A stretch of DNA of 64,000 bases from Dugong dugon (taxonomy: Eukaryota > Chordata > Mammalia > Sirenia > Dugongidae). The position numbers and the translations under genes were made by a program. The stretch spans positions 23,730,501-23,794,500 of the forward strand of contig CM057476.1 of NCBI GenBank assembly GCA_030035585.1, given 5' to 3'. Under the pieces are notes generated by a model. It had not been told where the DNA came from. It saw nothing but the letters and a program-made list of their open reading frames with translations, and did no database searches. Below are positions 46,199 through 56,845 of the stretch, piece by piece. How positions within the stretch are numbered: position 1 is the first letter of the stretch; every line of letters starts with the position of its first letter.

Positions 46199-46796
46199 CT
46201 GGCAAAACAGGGTCCACGATACCTACTGCAAAGTGTTGTTAGGATATGTAGGGTGCCTAACACAGTTGGCAACTCTTCCATGGAGTTTCTATTCATATTA
46301 AAAAGGAAATGGTGGGAGAAGAAGGGGAGAGGGAAGAACTGGTTATTCTGAAAGGCAAGGTCACTTCCACATGGGCTCATAATTACACAAGCACTCTAGA
46401 CATACTTTCTCATTTGATTTTCATAACCCCTCTGAGGTGGAGGTACAGTTACTTGCACTCTGCAGGTGAGGAAGCTGGGGCTGCAAGGTGGGCTGACCAG
46501 CTGGAGACTAGTTCAGACCTGGGTCTTTGTGAGAACAGAGCCCTGTGCTCTTCCCTCCCCTGCCTCCCTGGTGCATTTGGAATGCCACCTCTCTCAGGTC
46601 TTACCAGCTGAAAAGCAACTGTGGGTCAATGGCATCAAAGACCTGCGGAAATCTGATGACAGTGATGGAAAGTGCCAAGGGAATGGTGAGGTGTGGCGTT
46701 CCCAAGGGTTAGAGATTAGCGCAGCGTCACGCAATGTGACACCCCCCTCCTGCCTGGGAGCACTCCCCCGTAAACAACAACCGAGCTCCACCACTG
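46199..46796. other. Intergenic gap downstream of KREMEN1
   Basis: MIR-like segment at 46370-46490 (catttgattttcataaccc, gcaggtgaggaagctgggg). The rest is unassigned. Confidence 0.45.
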
Positions 46797-46816
46797 TTTC
46801 TACAACAATGAGAATA

Positions 46817-46822
46817 TTTATT
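46817..46822 (-). terminator. KREMEN1: Probable KREMEN1 poly(A) signal AATAAA
   Basis: Canonical hexamer on the minus strand at the end of the AT-rich block that closes the 3' UTR. SINEs and other repeats become dense to its left. Confidence 0.5.
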
Positions 46823-47601
46823 TTCTCCAGACAGTAAAAATAACATTTTCTCTCTTTTGTAAAAGTTAAGTACCATTACATTCCATTCTCTTAAATAACA
46901 AAATCCTAAAAATATATATTAAATTGTATACAGTGCGTCACACTTCATCTTATATTTTAAAATACATGATGTTTCTAATTTGTTCTCAAAGTTGCATATT
47001 AAGAGCATATTTACAAATAAAGCCTTGTCATCCAGAGTTAAGATCCCCGCGAGAAGGTGAGCTTGGATGTGGGAAGGTCCGGCGCTGCATGAACCTGGGG
47101 GTGGCAGCTCCTTGCAGGCAGGGAGAAGGCCCTCCAATATGTGTTTCTAAGACATTTCCTTTCTGAAGCAACAGTTACCTCTGGCTCTCCTCCACACACT
47201 CCCCTTCTGACTTGATGCACACGTTCAACTTGGCAAGACAGGAGCCCACCAGGGGTCTGAGGCTGAGGGCCAGCGCCGTCCCCCGAGCCGTCCAGCCCAA
47301 GGGGAGGAGCTGTGGCTGGAAGGTTTGAGAACACCCCACACCAGGGCAGCTAAGCTGAGAGACTTGGCCAGGAGGTAGAACAGTGAAGAAGGTAAACAAA
47401 GACACCAGAGGAGACACAATCAAAAGGTTAACAATTCCCAAGGTAATAACCAAAGCAGACATTAAACATGCAGAGATTCATAGCCCAAGAGGGTGCAGTT
47501 GGCTGGGATGTGAGCGGGTAGGTGGCCCAGATGAGGCTGGGGTGGGGGGAGTCTGGCGAGGCCTCATCACATGAGAGGGATGGATCTCAGAGGCCGTCCA
47601 C

Positions 47602-47651
47602 TTTTTTTTTTTTTTTTGTATTTATTTTAGGCATTTATTAGTGGTCATTGT
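47602..47651 (-). mobile_element. Tiny poly(A)-tailed retroinsertion in the KREMEN1 3' UTR
   Basis: A 16-base T run (47602-47617) followed by 34 bases is flanked by matching direct repeats: aggccgtccactt at 47591-47603 and aggctgtccactt at 47652-47664, 12 of 13 identical. Read on the minus strand it is a short sequence with two AATAAA hexamers followed by an A tail, the form of a severely 5'-truncated mRNA 3' end copied by LINE machinery. The source gene is not recognised. Confidence 0.6.
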
Positions 47652-50600
47652 AGGCTGTCCACTTCTAAGTGCTTGGAAGACTAAGTGCGCGGTGCCCCAG
47701 GACTCATGGGGGCTTGGAGACAGCCCTCGCGGCCCTGTTGGTGTTGGGACAGCCTGGCTGACTGTGGCCGGACCACAAGCCCGGTCAGGCCGACTCCGGA
47801 CTTGGTGCTGAGCGAACGTGGGGGTATGGCTGTACCTGGGCACGCCCCACAGGTTTGCCTGCCGGCCAGGACAACTACACTCACGAACGCTTTGATCTCT
47901 GTGGGTTTCTGGCTGATTGGAGTCTTGGCCCAGAGCCCACACTTCAGAAGTTACAGCAACCGGGTTACCTTGCTTCTGCCCAAGAGACCTCAGGCCTGTT
48001 CTGAAGTAGCGGGTGGAGGCACCGGGGTTCATACACACTGGTTACTGCTTTGCATGCAACTGGAGAAACGGGAGGAATACAGGTACTCTGTGTGCACCTC
48101 CCAGGAACACTCAGGACACTGCTAAGACCCAGGGAGCCGCCCCATAGCCACCCCAAGTCAGTCACCACAGGAGGTGACTAGGCCAACTGACAGAGGGCCC
48201 CCCCGGTTGGTATCACACGGAGAGCAGGGGTGGGGGTGGCACACAGGCTGAGGCAGGTCTGGAAACTGCAGGTGGCTTTGGGCACAGGCTTCAGTGTGGC
48301 CGTCCACAGCAGGCCCCAAAGGCCCCTTGTGAAGTCCTCTCGTCCTCTTCCACAGTCTCCTCTGCACTCTGTAATCTACTTTTCTCAGGGTCACCCCTTT
48401 CCAATCACCTCCAGCACCCATGATCTTGCTTGTGAAGTAGTTTCTTCCTTCTGGGGGCCCCCTTCCTCAGCTGCGGGGCCCCTCTGTGAATGTTGCTGAC
48501 TGGCTCTAACCAGGCCTGGCCTGAGGCATTTACAGAAACTCAACTTGGAACGATTTACAGCCCCCTCTCCCCACGCTGCACCAAGCCAGTCGTGGGATTC
48601 CTGCAGGTGCGCCAGGGCCAACAGGAAGAAAGCCTGGGCATCACAGTGTTTCCTGGGACCCCCATGAAGGGGCTGCTCCAGCTGTAGCCTTCAGACAGCA
48701 CACTAGCACTGGGCCTGGCCTCCCTAGCCTGAGATGTGAGATGGGAGGGCGGTGGGCAAGCGCGGTGCACCGAAGGCCAGCAAACGGCAATCAGCATAAG
48801 CCCTAGGCAGCTGAACAACTGTCCCTCTGAGGGGTGAACCCTTCCCAGGAGCGAATTCCACACTCCTTTTGTGCTCCTAATGGGTCTGCTCATAGCACAG
48901 GACCCTTCTGAGTCCACGACCTGACACTTGTATGAGTGGAAATTCCACAAAAGCCAGGAATAGTTGGAGGGAGACAGACACGTTGGTACGTTTCCAAGGG
49001 TCCTTGTATGTAACAGGCCTCTGTCCTCAGGCCCAGGGGTCTGCAGACAGCTGCTCCAGGAAAATCACCCTTTCTAGATCAAAGCATGAAGACAGTGCCG
49101 AGCGGCTCTGCTGCTTGCACACTGTGCCTGGGCAGTGCCCCTGACTTTTCTGTGAGCACACTGCCTGGGTTCCCCTGCCTGCCGGCTCCAAGCATCTCTC
49201 CTGGACTCAGGTTACCAAGTGCCACCTCTTCCTGCAAACACCTCCCAGCTGGCCCCACCCTGCCCTCCGTCCTCCTAGGAATGGCCAGGCACAGAAGGGT
49301 TATTAGTGTGGCAGAACCCCGGGAAGGCTGCGGTAGGCAGTGGCTCAGGGAGGCAGGCAAAGTGCTTCAACGAGGCCAGATGCAGAACAAGCACCAGGAC
49401 CCGAGTGCCTAGGGGAGAGTCACGCTCTGACAAACAGCCCAGCCCAGCCCTCAGAGGGGTAGACTGCTCTTCTCTCAGCTGCTGCTTACAAAGCCTGCTT
49501 TCAAATGGTGGAGACGTCCAAATTAGAGATGGCACTTCCTCACACAACCAGCTGGGCCTTTCAATCTTAGGAGCCCCGCACCCTCCCTCTCCCTCCTCAC
49601 ATCATCTTTGCAGTTCACCTATGTGTCTGAGGGATGCCTGGGCATGCGACCAGGGGCAAGGGCCCTCTCCTTCTTTACTGAGCCATGCCTAACCCTACGC
49701 CAGGCCCATAGGAAGGGGCAGACAGGGCCACAGGAAGCACAGCCCTCGGGGTGCTTTTCATCTTCTTTTTAACTGGGGGACACCTGAGCTGGGGATGCGG
49801 GCTCTGGGTCTCATGTGGTACTGCCTTAATTCTGTACCACAATACTTATACTTCTGTTCCAAACAAAATTCAGCCTGGAGAATCATGCAGAGATGGGGGC
49901 CTGGTCTGGTTTTCCAGAACCATGAGTGGCAAGAAAAACCCAATCCAACAAGTAGTTTCTGAGTGCCTATATCAGCTTCTAGTAAAGTCTGTTACATGAA
50001 TAAATGGATGAATTTTTTATGTGACCACTCTTCAAGCTTGCTCTGCTGATTACAGAGCTATGAAAATAAAGATACAGAAAGAAGCCTGTATGGGGGAGGT
50101 GTCAAGGTAATGTCAACGGGGGTCACCAGACCCAATTCTCAGGCCCTCCCTGGCTGGAGGAGGCTCATGCTGGCACAGAACCCTGACAGCAAAGCCCCGG
50201 AGTCAGCACAGAGTGCAGGGACCTCTTTATGCTTTGGCGGTGCTAGTGCTCAGGGGTACACACTTGTGCAGGACCAGGATAACCTTCAAGAGATCTCATA
50301 TTCCCCGTTTGGCCCAGGAAAAACTGATTTGTGGGTGGACAAAACAGAGAAGAAGCAAGAGTCAACGTATACCACACCTACCCACCACCTGACAATCATC
50401 TAGAATGCACCTAAACCCAGTGCCTGATGCAGCCCCCTCTGTCCCTTGGGCCCACTGCTCCCCGGGCAGAGAGGTGGAGGCAGAGAGGGCTGGGACACGG
50501 GAACCTTGAGTCTCTCTCCTGAGTGCAACTAATGATGCAGGGTGAACCCAGGCTGCATGGCCCTGCAGGGTGGCCCCTTCCCACGTGAAAGGGGGCGCCA

Positions 50601-50718
50601 GAAAGGGCCGAGGCCGAGAGAGAGGCAGGGAAGTTGGTCAGAGGAGCACCACGGGAGAGCTCGAGCCCCAGCAGCCTGAGCTGGCACAGGGACCTGGTGT
50701 CCTAGCACAGCCAGGCTT

Positions 50719-50886
50719 TTAGTCACTCACGAGGGGATTCCGGTCATCTTGTTGACTCTGACCCTTGAGCTTCTTCTTAAAGATGGAAATTGAAGTAGAA
50801 GGCTTATAAAAAATGCTCCAGATTTCCCCCGAAGTCCCTGGTTGATGGCAACCCATAAGGTCCCCTGAGGCAGGAACACGATGGGA
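50719..50886 (-). CDS. KREMEN1: KREMEN1 terminal coding exon: cytoplasmic tail and stop
   Basis: The last coding segment gives 55 residues and a TAA stop at 50719-50721. The acceptor is GTTTGACAG|GTCCC; the first G completes the Lys codon split across the intron. The tail runs SHRVPASGDLMGCHQPG, then a region with IWSIFYKPSTSISIF, a basic KKKLKG patch, and ends DDRNPLVSD, which I recognise as the kremen-1 C-terminus. No catalytic motif is present, as expected: the tail is short and the extracellular part does the Dkk/LRP6 binding. The residues after SGDL (MG) differ from the human ones I remember (RD); this is a small change in an otherwise near-identical tail. The same exon continues into the long 3' UTR. 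Confidence 0.94.
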   Translation of the reverse strand, partial: SHRVPASGDLMGCHQPGTSGEIWSIFYKPSTSISIFKKKLKGQSQQDDRNPLVSD

Positions 50887-52706
50887 CCTGTCAAACACAA
50901 CGTAACTCAATGTTTGAAGCAGAGTAGAGCAAGACATCCAAAACAGCTGACCACCCCATGAGATACCCAGTACCTACTATTGGGGCGTTAAGTGAGGCAA
51001 GCCCTTGGGAAAACCCTAATCGTGACCTTGAGAGACTGTGGATGAACTGGGTCCTGGGGGCACCAGGGCTGCAGGGTGTGGTGCAGTCCAGCAGATTTCA
51101 GCTCAGTATAACTGAGAATTTTTTAACTGGCAGAATTATTCAAATCTGGAAAGGGCTGGTAGGAGAGATTATGGTTTTCAAATTCTTTTTTTTTTAATAG
51201 CAGAACCCTTCCTTTGAATATTTATGTTTACCTGGAAGTCCACTTAGCTAAAAGAGCCTGTTAAGAGCAAAACTGTTCTGCTTGGAGTCAGGGCCTACCT
51301 TACCTCTACTGCCTGCCCCCGTGTTAGCCCAGAGCTGCTTGAGAGGGCACTGTAGAGGGACGCCAGTATTAGATGGGCATTGGCCCTGCGCTTTGGGGTT
51401 CGTGGGCACTGAGGGCCTCGGCTGTGCTGTGAGATGCTGGGCCTGTGCAAGGCGTCCTGCTCTTTTGGTGCTGTGAGGGACATGTGGGCAGGATGGTGCC
51501 TGAGAGGCTTTTCCAGAACATGGGAGTTGTGGCTTTTTAAAAATATGTATAAAAGGCATGACAGTGAGCTTAGTAAACAATAACAAGGACATTGATTCCA
51601 CTGAAAAATGTAAAGTTGAGGGTGGAGATGCCTGTGTAGGGTGGAAAGTTGGAAATATAAAGAATGTGGCCAAAGGCAGCCCTCACAGCACAACAGAGCA
51701 GCCTGCATTTAATGCATAAGAGTCTGGAGCAGGGGTAAGTGGGAAGATCAGGAAAAATTTAATGGTTTCTGCCGGACACAAATGTTCAGGAAGGCCTTGA
51801 AATGGGGAGCATCTGGACTGAGAACCACACGAAAGACAGAGTAGGGGCCCAGAAAAAATGAGAAAGAACTACCCTCTGTAAGCACACAAACATTATCATC
51901 AGCATCAACAACTGCCCCTTCCCTAGAAGGTGGAACTGTTACATGTGAGCAGCAAAACAAGGGAAGGAAATGTATTTTTTTTTCAAATTAGTCTGAATTG
52001 GAGGATGAAGTCTCTATAGCTTCTTAAATAATTGTTTTAAGTTGTAAGCAAGAGTTAGAACTGTTAGAATCCTCTTCCTAAGAGTGCTTCCCAATTTCTA
52101 GGAAAAACAAAACAAAATACAGTAACCAGTTGCCATTGAGTCGATTCCGTCTCATGGCGACCCCATGTGTATCAGAGCAGATTTGTGCTTCAGAGGGTTT
52201 TCAAAGGCTGATTTTTCAGAAGTAGATTGCTAGGCCTTTCTGCCGAGGTGTCTCTGGGTGAACTCGAACCGCCAACCTTTTGGTTAGCAGCCAAGCATGT
52301 TAACCATTTGCACCACCCAGGGACTAGGTGTCTAGAAGACACCAGGAAATATGCATTGTTTGTCCTAGGAATCTTTGCTCTTGCATAGAGATTTCTTTAT
52401 GGGGCCAGCAGCAGCCAAAAGATGGAAATTGTTGCTTTTTATGCACAGACTGTTTCAATCCTCCTTGAAATCATATCCTTTGGACACAGGACCAAACACA
52501 ATCCCTCCAACCTTTGTGAGATTTGTCCAGTTGTACATCTCACTCTGCAAAGAATGAGAAATGTCTAATGCTTGACGTTGCCTAGGACTAAGGGCTCTGG
52601 AGTCTTGCTCTGATATTACAGTTGTACCCAGACAAATGAAGCATAGTAGAAAAAGAATCCAGAGCCTTCCCCTTCCCAGGATCAGGCAGCTCTCTTTTGT
52701 ACTCAC
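50887..52706 (-). other. KREMEN1 intron between membrane and tail exons
   Basis: Bounded by GTGAGT and TTTGACAG. It holds one AfroSINE (52110-52325) and a short T run near 51186-51197. The rest is unique sequence with no other recognisable feature. Confidence 0.85.
52110..52325 (-). mobile_element. AfroSINE, long form, in KREMEN1 intron
   Basis: Minus-orientation SINE: tail complement at left (gccattgagtcgattccg), head complement at right (ttggttagcagccaagca, then accacccagggact). It is co-oriented with KREMEN1. Confidence 0.85.
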
Positions 52707-52791
52707 TTGAACGTGACATGCAGAAGTATCTTTGCTATGATTGCTGTGACTGTGAGAATGAGGAGAGTTGCCAGGCCATACACTGTCCATC
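52707..52791 (-). CDS. KREMEN1: KREMEN1 transmembrane exon
   Basis: An 85-nt exon encoding the single membrane span. After the split Gly codon it reads W-T-V-Y-G, then a hydrophobic run (LATLLILTVTAIIAKILL), then HVTF, and leaves with AA, which the next exon completes to Lys. The acceptor is TTGCACTTGCAG|GATGG and the donor TTCAA|GTGAGT. The first Lys codon after the span marks the cytoplasmic side. If the following intron were retained, the frame would stop at once (AAG TGA), giving a receptor anchored in the membrane with no tail. The 10 kb intron upstream has been greatly expanded by an L1 insertion. Confidence 0.93.
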
Positions 52792-53029
52792 CTGCAAGTG
52801 CAAAAGACAGGTTTGTCGGACCTGTTTGTGCTCGGTTTTCAAAAGGAGGTCTGTTGGAAGCCCCGAGTGAACACTGGGAGCTCAGAGAGGCAGGGCTGGC
52901 TGGGAAGTCCTCTGTAGCAGGGGGGCAGCCACTAAATGCAGCCACAGGAGCAGCTGAAAGCTTGGCTGAGCACGGAGCCCTAGGCCTTCTGAGCACCCCT
53001 CCTTGCTCAGGGCTCACTCTTGGAGAGAG

Positions 53030-53170
53030 CTAGGGTGGTGTGGTCCAAAGTGCACTGGACTCAAAGTCGAAAGGGGTCTGTCTCTACCCTGGAATCACTG
53101 TACAGCTGCAGATGGGTTACATAAAGTCTTTGGGCCTCAGTTTCCCCATCTGAGAAATGAGAAGTGTGAC
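53030..53170 (+). repeat. MIR relic
   Basis: Contains the MIR-like core gggcctcagtttccccatct followed by gagaaatg, with diverged flanks. Confidence 0.6.
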
Positions 53171-53401
53171 CTACAAAACTGTCCTGGGAGACGCAAACAA
53201 ATTACACAGAGCAAGCACTGCAGTGGCTCTGACCTTCCGTGTAGGCCCTGCAGGGACTCTGTGAGCAGTCTGAAAGCTTCTAGGCTAGGTAATCGCTACC
53301 GGTACTCTCCAGCACACACAGGCTTTGACTTCCTTGGAGGAAAAGAGGGCCTGGAAGTATGTACTCTCCCAAGTAGCCAGCTTAAGCCACAAGGCCATAT
53401 C

Positions 53402-53738
53402 CAGTGGCATCACTAGGGTTGGTGTCACCCAGTGTGGTAACTCATGGTATCACCCGCCCCATGGGCCTCCTCCCGTACCAGACCATATAGAATCCTTAAT
53501 AATGTTTATTTCAATTTTAATCATACAATAATATGTGATAAATATAGTTGTAAATTGCTTCAATGTAATATTTCTTAAATTATATGCATACTAACAACAA
53601 AATTGTTTTATAAAATCTTTGTACATTGAATTACAACATTATTAGTTACAACATTATTAGTAACTGAGCAGAAGCCTTTTTTGATCTTTCTCCTTCTTTT
53701 CCTTTAATTACTATCTCATTCTCAAAAGATTTATTGAT
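53402..53738 (+). mobile_element. hAT-like DNA transposon, left half (split by L1)
   Basis: Begins CAGTGGCATCACTAG, the same 15-base terminus as the element at 8095, and continues with a related subterminal region (tcacccgccccatg). The other half resumes at 61823 beyond the L1. No transposase frame is seen. No clear 8-bp target duplication is found (gccatatc at left, ccagaccc at right). Confidence 0.65.
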
Positions 53739-53748
53739 GGACTTCCGG

Positions 53749-53759
53749 CAAAATGGCGC
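53749..53759 (+). promoter_or_regulatory. YY1-like site at the L1 5' end
   Basis: CAAAATGGCGC lies 10 bases into the L1. A YY1 site near position 10-20 is a known feature of primate L1 promoters, where it sets the start site; the match here is by sequence and position only. Confidence 0.35.
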
Positions 53760-54379
53760 TCTAGGGAGAAGCACCATGCCGTCCCTCCACAGCAAAGATC
53801 CGAGAAACTAAGCTGAACAGAGAAAACAATCCTGAAACCCTAAAACATCAAATGAAGAAAGAGATAAAGAACTCGGTCAAGCACCAAATGGAGTGAGAAA
53901 ACTGTCAGAGAACGGAGAGCAAGGAGAGATTCATGCAGAGGTCCCCTACCAGCTAATGCAGCACGGATCTACCATCTTGGACTCCTATCGGAGACCAGCA
54001 AATAGGGGGTACGAGAAAGCAGCTTCACGGAGCTTTCAGCGGGAGACAAAACAACCGGTAATTTGTGATATACGCTTTCCCACCCCCTACCCTTCTTCAC
54101 CCCCACTCGGCCTCCTCTGCTTCCCGCAGCCACAATCTCTTGTCCGGGAAGAACCGGCCACCCACCCAAATGGGCCGGCTCTCTGAGTGCCATTTGTTGG
54201 CTGCTGGTGTTGCTTTTTTCTGCTTCTTTTGATTTCTTCCTTACCTCTCACCACCTCCCCCTCCTTTCACTCAAATACCTGGCTCCGTGTGCCATCTTTG
54301 CTTCTTCCTGAGGGGCTGCGGAGCTCTGTTCAAGTGTGGAGCTGCTTCCCAGTCTGGGCTGCCGCACTGATGGGATCCC

Positions 54380-54960
54380 GGGGCTTTTGTTCATTTGCTC
54401 GTTTTGAATTGTTTGTTTGTTTTCTTTTCCTTTTCTTGAGTTGGGAGCCCGTTCTGGCCAGGCAGTGCTGTGTGGCTTGGAAACTAACCCCTCGGCTTGC
54501 ACAGACGTGCAGAGGGATCCCTGAGGGTATTTCTTTTCTTGTTGGTTTTTTTCTTTTTTTCTGTTTTTTTTGGGGCTTTTCTTGTTCTTTTTTTTTTTTT
54601 AATTTGTTTTGTTTTCTTTTCCCTCTTTTTCCCTTTTTGTCTTTCTTCATTACTCAGTTTCTCGTCTCTCTATATCTTCCTTCTCTTTCTGTTCCCTGAA
54701 TACCTGGTGTTGTATACCTCTATGCCTTCTAGCCAGGCTGTACTGCAACACCTGAGAACAACTTCCCCAGACCTCATAGCTGCACTGGTGGGATCCCTGG
54801 GAACTTTGTTGTTCTTTAACCTTTCCGATTTTTATTTATTCATTCTTTTCTTTTTTTTCTTCCTCTTCCCCTTTTTGTTTTTCTCCATTTCATAGTCTCT
54901 CATCTCTCCACTCCAATGGCAAGCTCCCCTAGCATTCTTTTTTGTTTGTTTGTATGTTTT
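54380..54960 (+). other. Pyrimidine-rich tract in L1 5' UTR
   Basis: More than 500 bases are dominated by T and C with runs such as 12 T near 54589-54600. It lies in the 5' UTR upstream of ORF1. Predicted frames rich in Phe/Leu (plus) or Lys/Gln (minus) are products of this composition, not genes. Confidence 0.6.
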
Positions 54961-55439
54961 TGGCTCCTGTTCCTCTCTCCTCTCTCCCATATCCATCTTA
55001 GCTCCACACATAACAATCTCCCCGCTAAGTCCTGCCTACCTGTACCATGCGCTTAACATCACACCACCAAGCAGCACAGGCACAGCCTACTGGAACATGC
55101 CCTGCACTGATTACCGACCCGCCCTGGTGGCTGTAGTTAAGTGCCACAAACAACCCGTCCCAGTAACTCCTCTTCAGCTAGAACTGCCCTGCCGTACCAT
55201 ATCTGAGTGACTGACCCTGTCAATTGGAGAAGGAAGCAAAAAGTATTGTGCCCACAGACGAGCAAACAACAAAGAACACACAGCCCCCTTGCTCAGACAT
55301 AGCCAAATTAAAAAAAAAAGGGATGAAACAAACAAATCTACAATCAATAAATGAGAAAAATAACCACTGAATGCCTTGAAGACAGCAGACAATATCAAAA
55401 CATTTACAAAAACAGGATGGGATGGTCCCAGTAGGTGTC

Positions 55440-56420
55440 TAAAATAAAACGCCAGATGACTTTCCAGTGGAAGAAAAGGCACTAGAACTACCTGGTAGGG
55501 AATTCAAATCTCTAATACTCAGAATTCTCCAAGAGCTGAAGCAAAAAGCAGACAAAAATGAGGAAAACAAAAGACAAATTCATGGAAAATACAGACAAAA
55601 AATTGGAAGAATTCAGGAAAATAATGCAGGAACAAAATCCCAAAATAAATTCACAACTAGAAATTATACAAAGACAACAATTAGAAATCCAAAAGATAAA
55701 CAACAAGATTCCAGAAATGGACGGTGTCATAGAAGGGCTGAGAAGCAGATTTGAAATGGTGGAAGACAGGATCAGTGGAATTGAAGACAAACACTTGGAT
55801 ACAACTCTGTTTCAGGAAAACTCAGAAAAAAGAACAAAGAAAAATGAAGAGACCCTGAGAGTTATGTGGGATACAATCAAAAGCAAAAATTTGTGAGTGA
55901 TTGGAGTCCCAGAACAGGGGGAGAAAACAGAAAACACAGAGAGGATCATTGAGGAACTGCTGACAGAAAACTTCCCCAATATCATGAAAGATGAAAAGCT
56001 GGCCATCCAAGAAGCTCAATGAACCCCATATAGGAGAGACCCCAATAGAAAATCACCAAGGCATATCATAATCACACTTGCCAAAACCAAAGACATACAA
56101 AGAATCCTGAGAGCAGCTCGTGAAAAACAAGAAGTCACATACAGAGGAGGAATAAGAGTAAGCTCAGATCATTCAGCAGAAACAATGCAGGCAAGAAGGC
56201 AATGGGATGACATATATAAAATCATGAAAGAAAAAAAATTGCCAGCCAAGAATAATATATCCTGCAAAACTCTCGTTCAAATATGATGGTGAAATTAGGT
56301 CATTTCCAGATAAACAGAAACTAAGGGAATATGTAAAAGCCAAACCAAACTTACAAGAATTATTAAAGGGAGTTCTTCAGTCTGAGAACAAACAACTTCA
56401 GCTCACAGGCAGAATCTAGG
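55440..56420 (+). pseudogene. L1 ORF1 remnant (RNA-binding nucleic-acid chaperone)
   Basis: Homolog of L1 ORF1p, the trimeric RNA-binding protein that coats L1 RNA. The coiled-coil part is split over two frames: one gives EFKSLILRILQELKQKADKN and the other LEEFRKIMQEQNPKINSQLE and VIEGLRSRFEMVEDRI. After a stop near 55894 the RRM and C-terminal domain follow (VIGVPEQGEKTENTERIIEE, then RILRAAREKQEVTYRGGIR), with another stop near 56019 and more beyond 56270. At least one frameshift and three stops make it a dead gene. The order coiled coil, RRM, C-terminal domain is normal. Confidence 0.85.
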
Positions 56421-56845
56421 ACGCAGGATCGTACCAGCCAGATACCAATCTAGGAAATGAACTCTTAAGGACTATCCAAAACAAACAAAAAAAAATACAA
56501 CAGGGAATCAGAGCAGTTAATCAGTAAATGACAACATCAAAACAATAAAAGAGGGAATAAACAGTACAGGTATAGAACCTTCTAATGGAGAGGAAGGCAA
56601 GGCAATACCAAGTAATGGTAGACTGCTTCAAACTTAGAAAGATAAGGGTAAAATTCATGGTAACCACAAAGAAAGTTAACAAACATACTCATAAAAATAA
56701 AGAGGAAAAACATAAAGTCTCAGCAAAAACAAAACCTACAAAAACAAAAGAAATGAAAAAAATCCACAAAAAATACTAACTCAGCACAAGAGAGTAAGAA
56801 GAACAAAGAAAACATCAGCACCACAAAAAAAAAAAGCACTACAAA

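Larger units (their letters stand above)
46797..50718 (-). other. KREMEN1: KREMEN1 3' untranslated region (probable extent)
   Basis: About 3.9 kb follow the stop codon on the minus strand with no full-length SINE or LINE, in contrast to the SINE-dense DNA to its left. The last 250 bases (about 46800-47050) are AT-rich and end with an AATAAA signal (minus strand, 46817-46822), so cleavage is expected near 46797-46805. A long 3' UTR is usual for kremen-1. One short retroinsertion interrupts it at 47602-47651 and brings two more AATAAA signals. The open frames in this stretch on both strands are chance frames in GC-rich DNA. The exact 3' end is inferred. Confidence 0.65.

Noticed and set aside
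47038-50700. Many 60-146-codon frames on both strands in the KREMEN1 3' UTR
   Set aside because: GC-rich DNA gives frames on both strands at once; no domain, and the interval is explained as 3' UTR.
54187-54895. Phe/Leu-rich open frames (170 and 132 codons) as a membrane protein
   Set aside because: They lie in the pyrimidine-rich L1 5' UTR and reflect T runs; no start context or partner exons.
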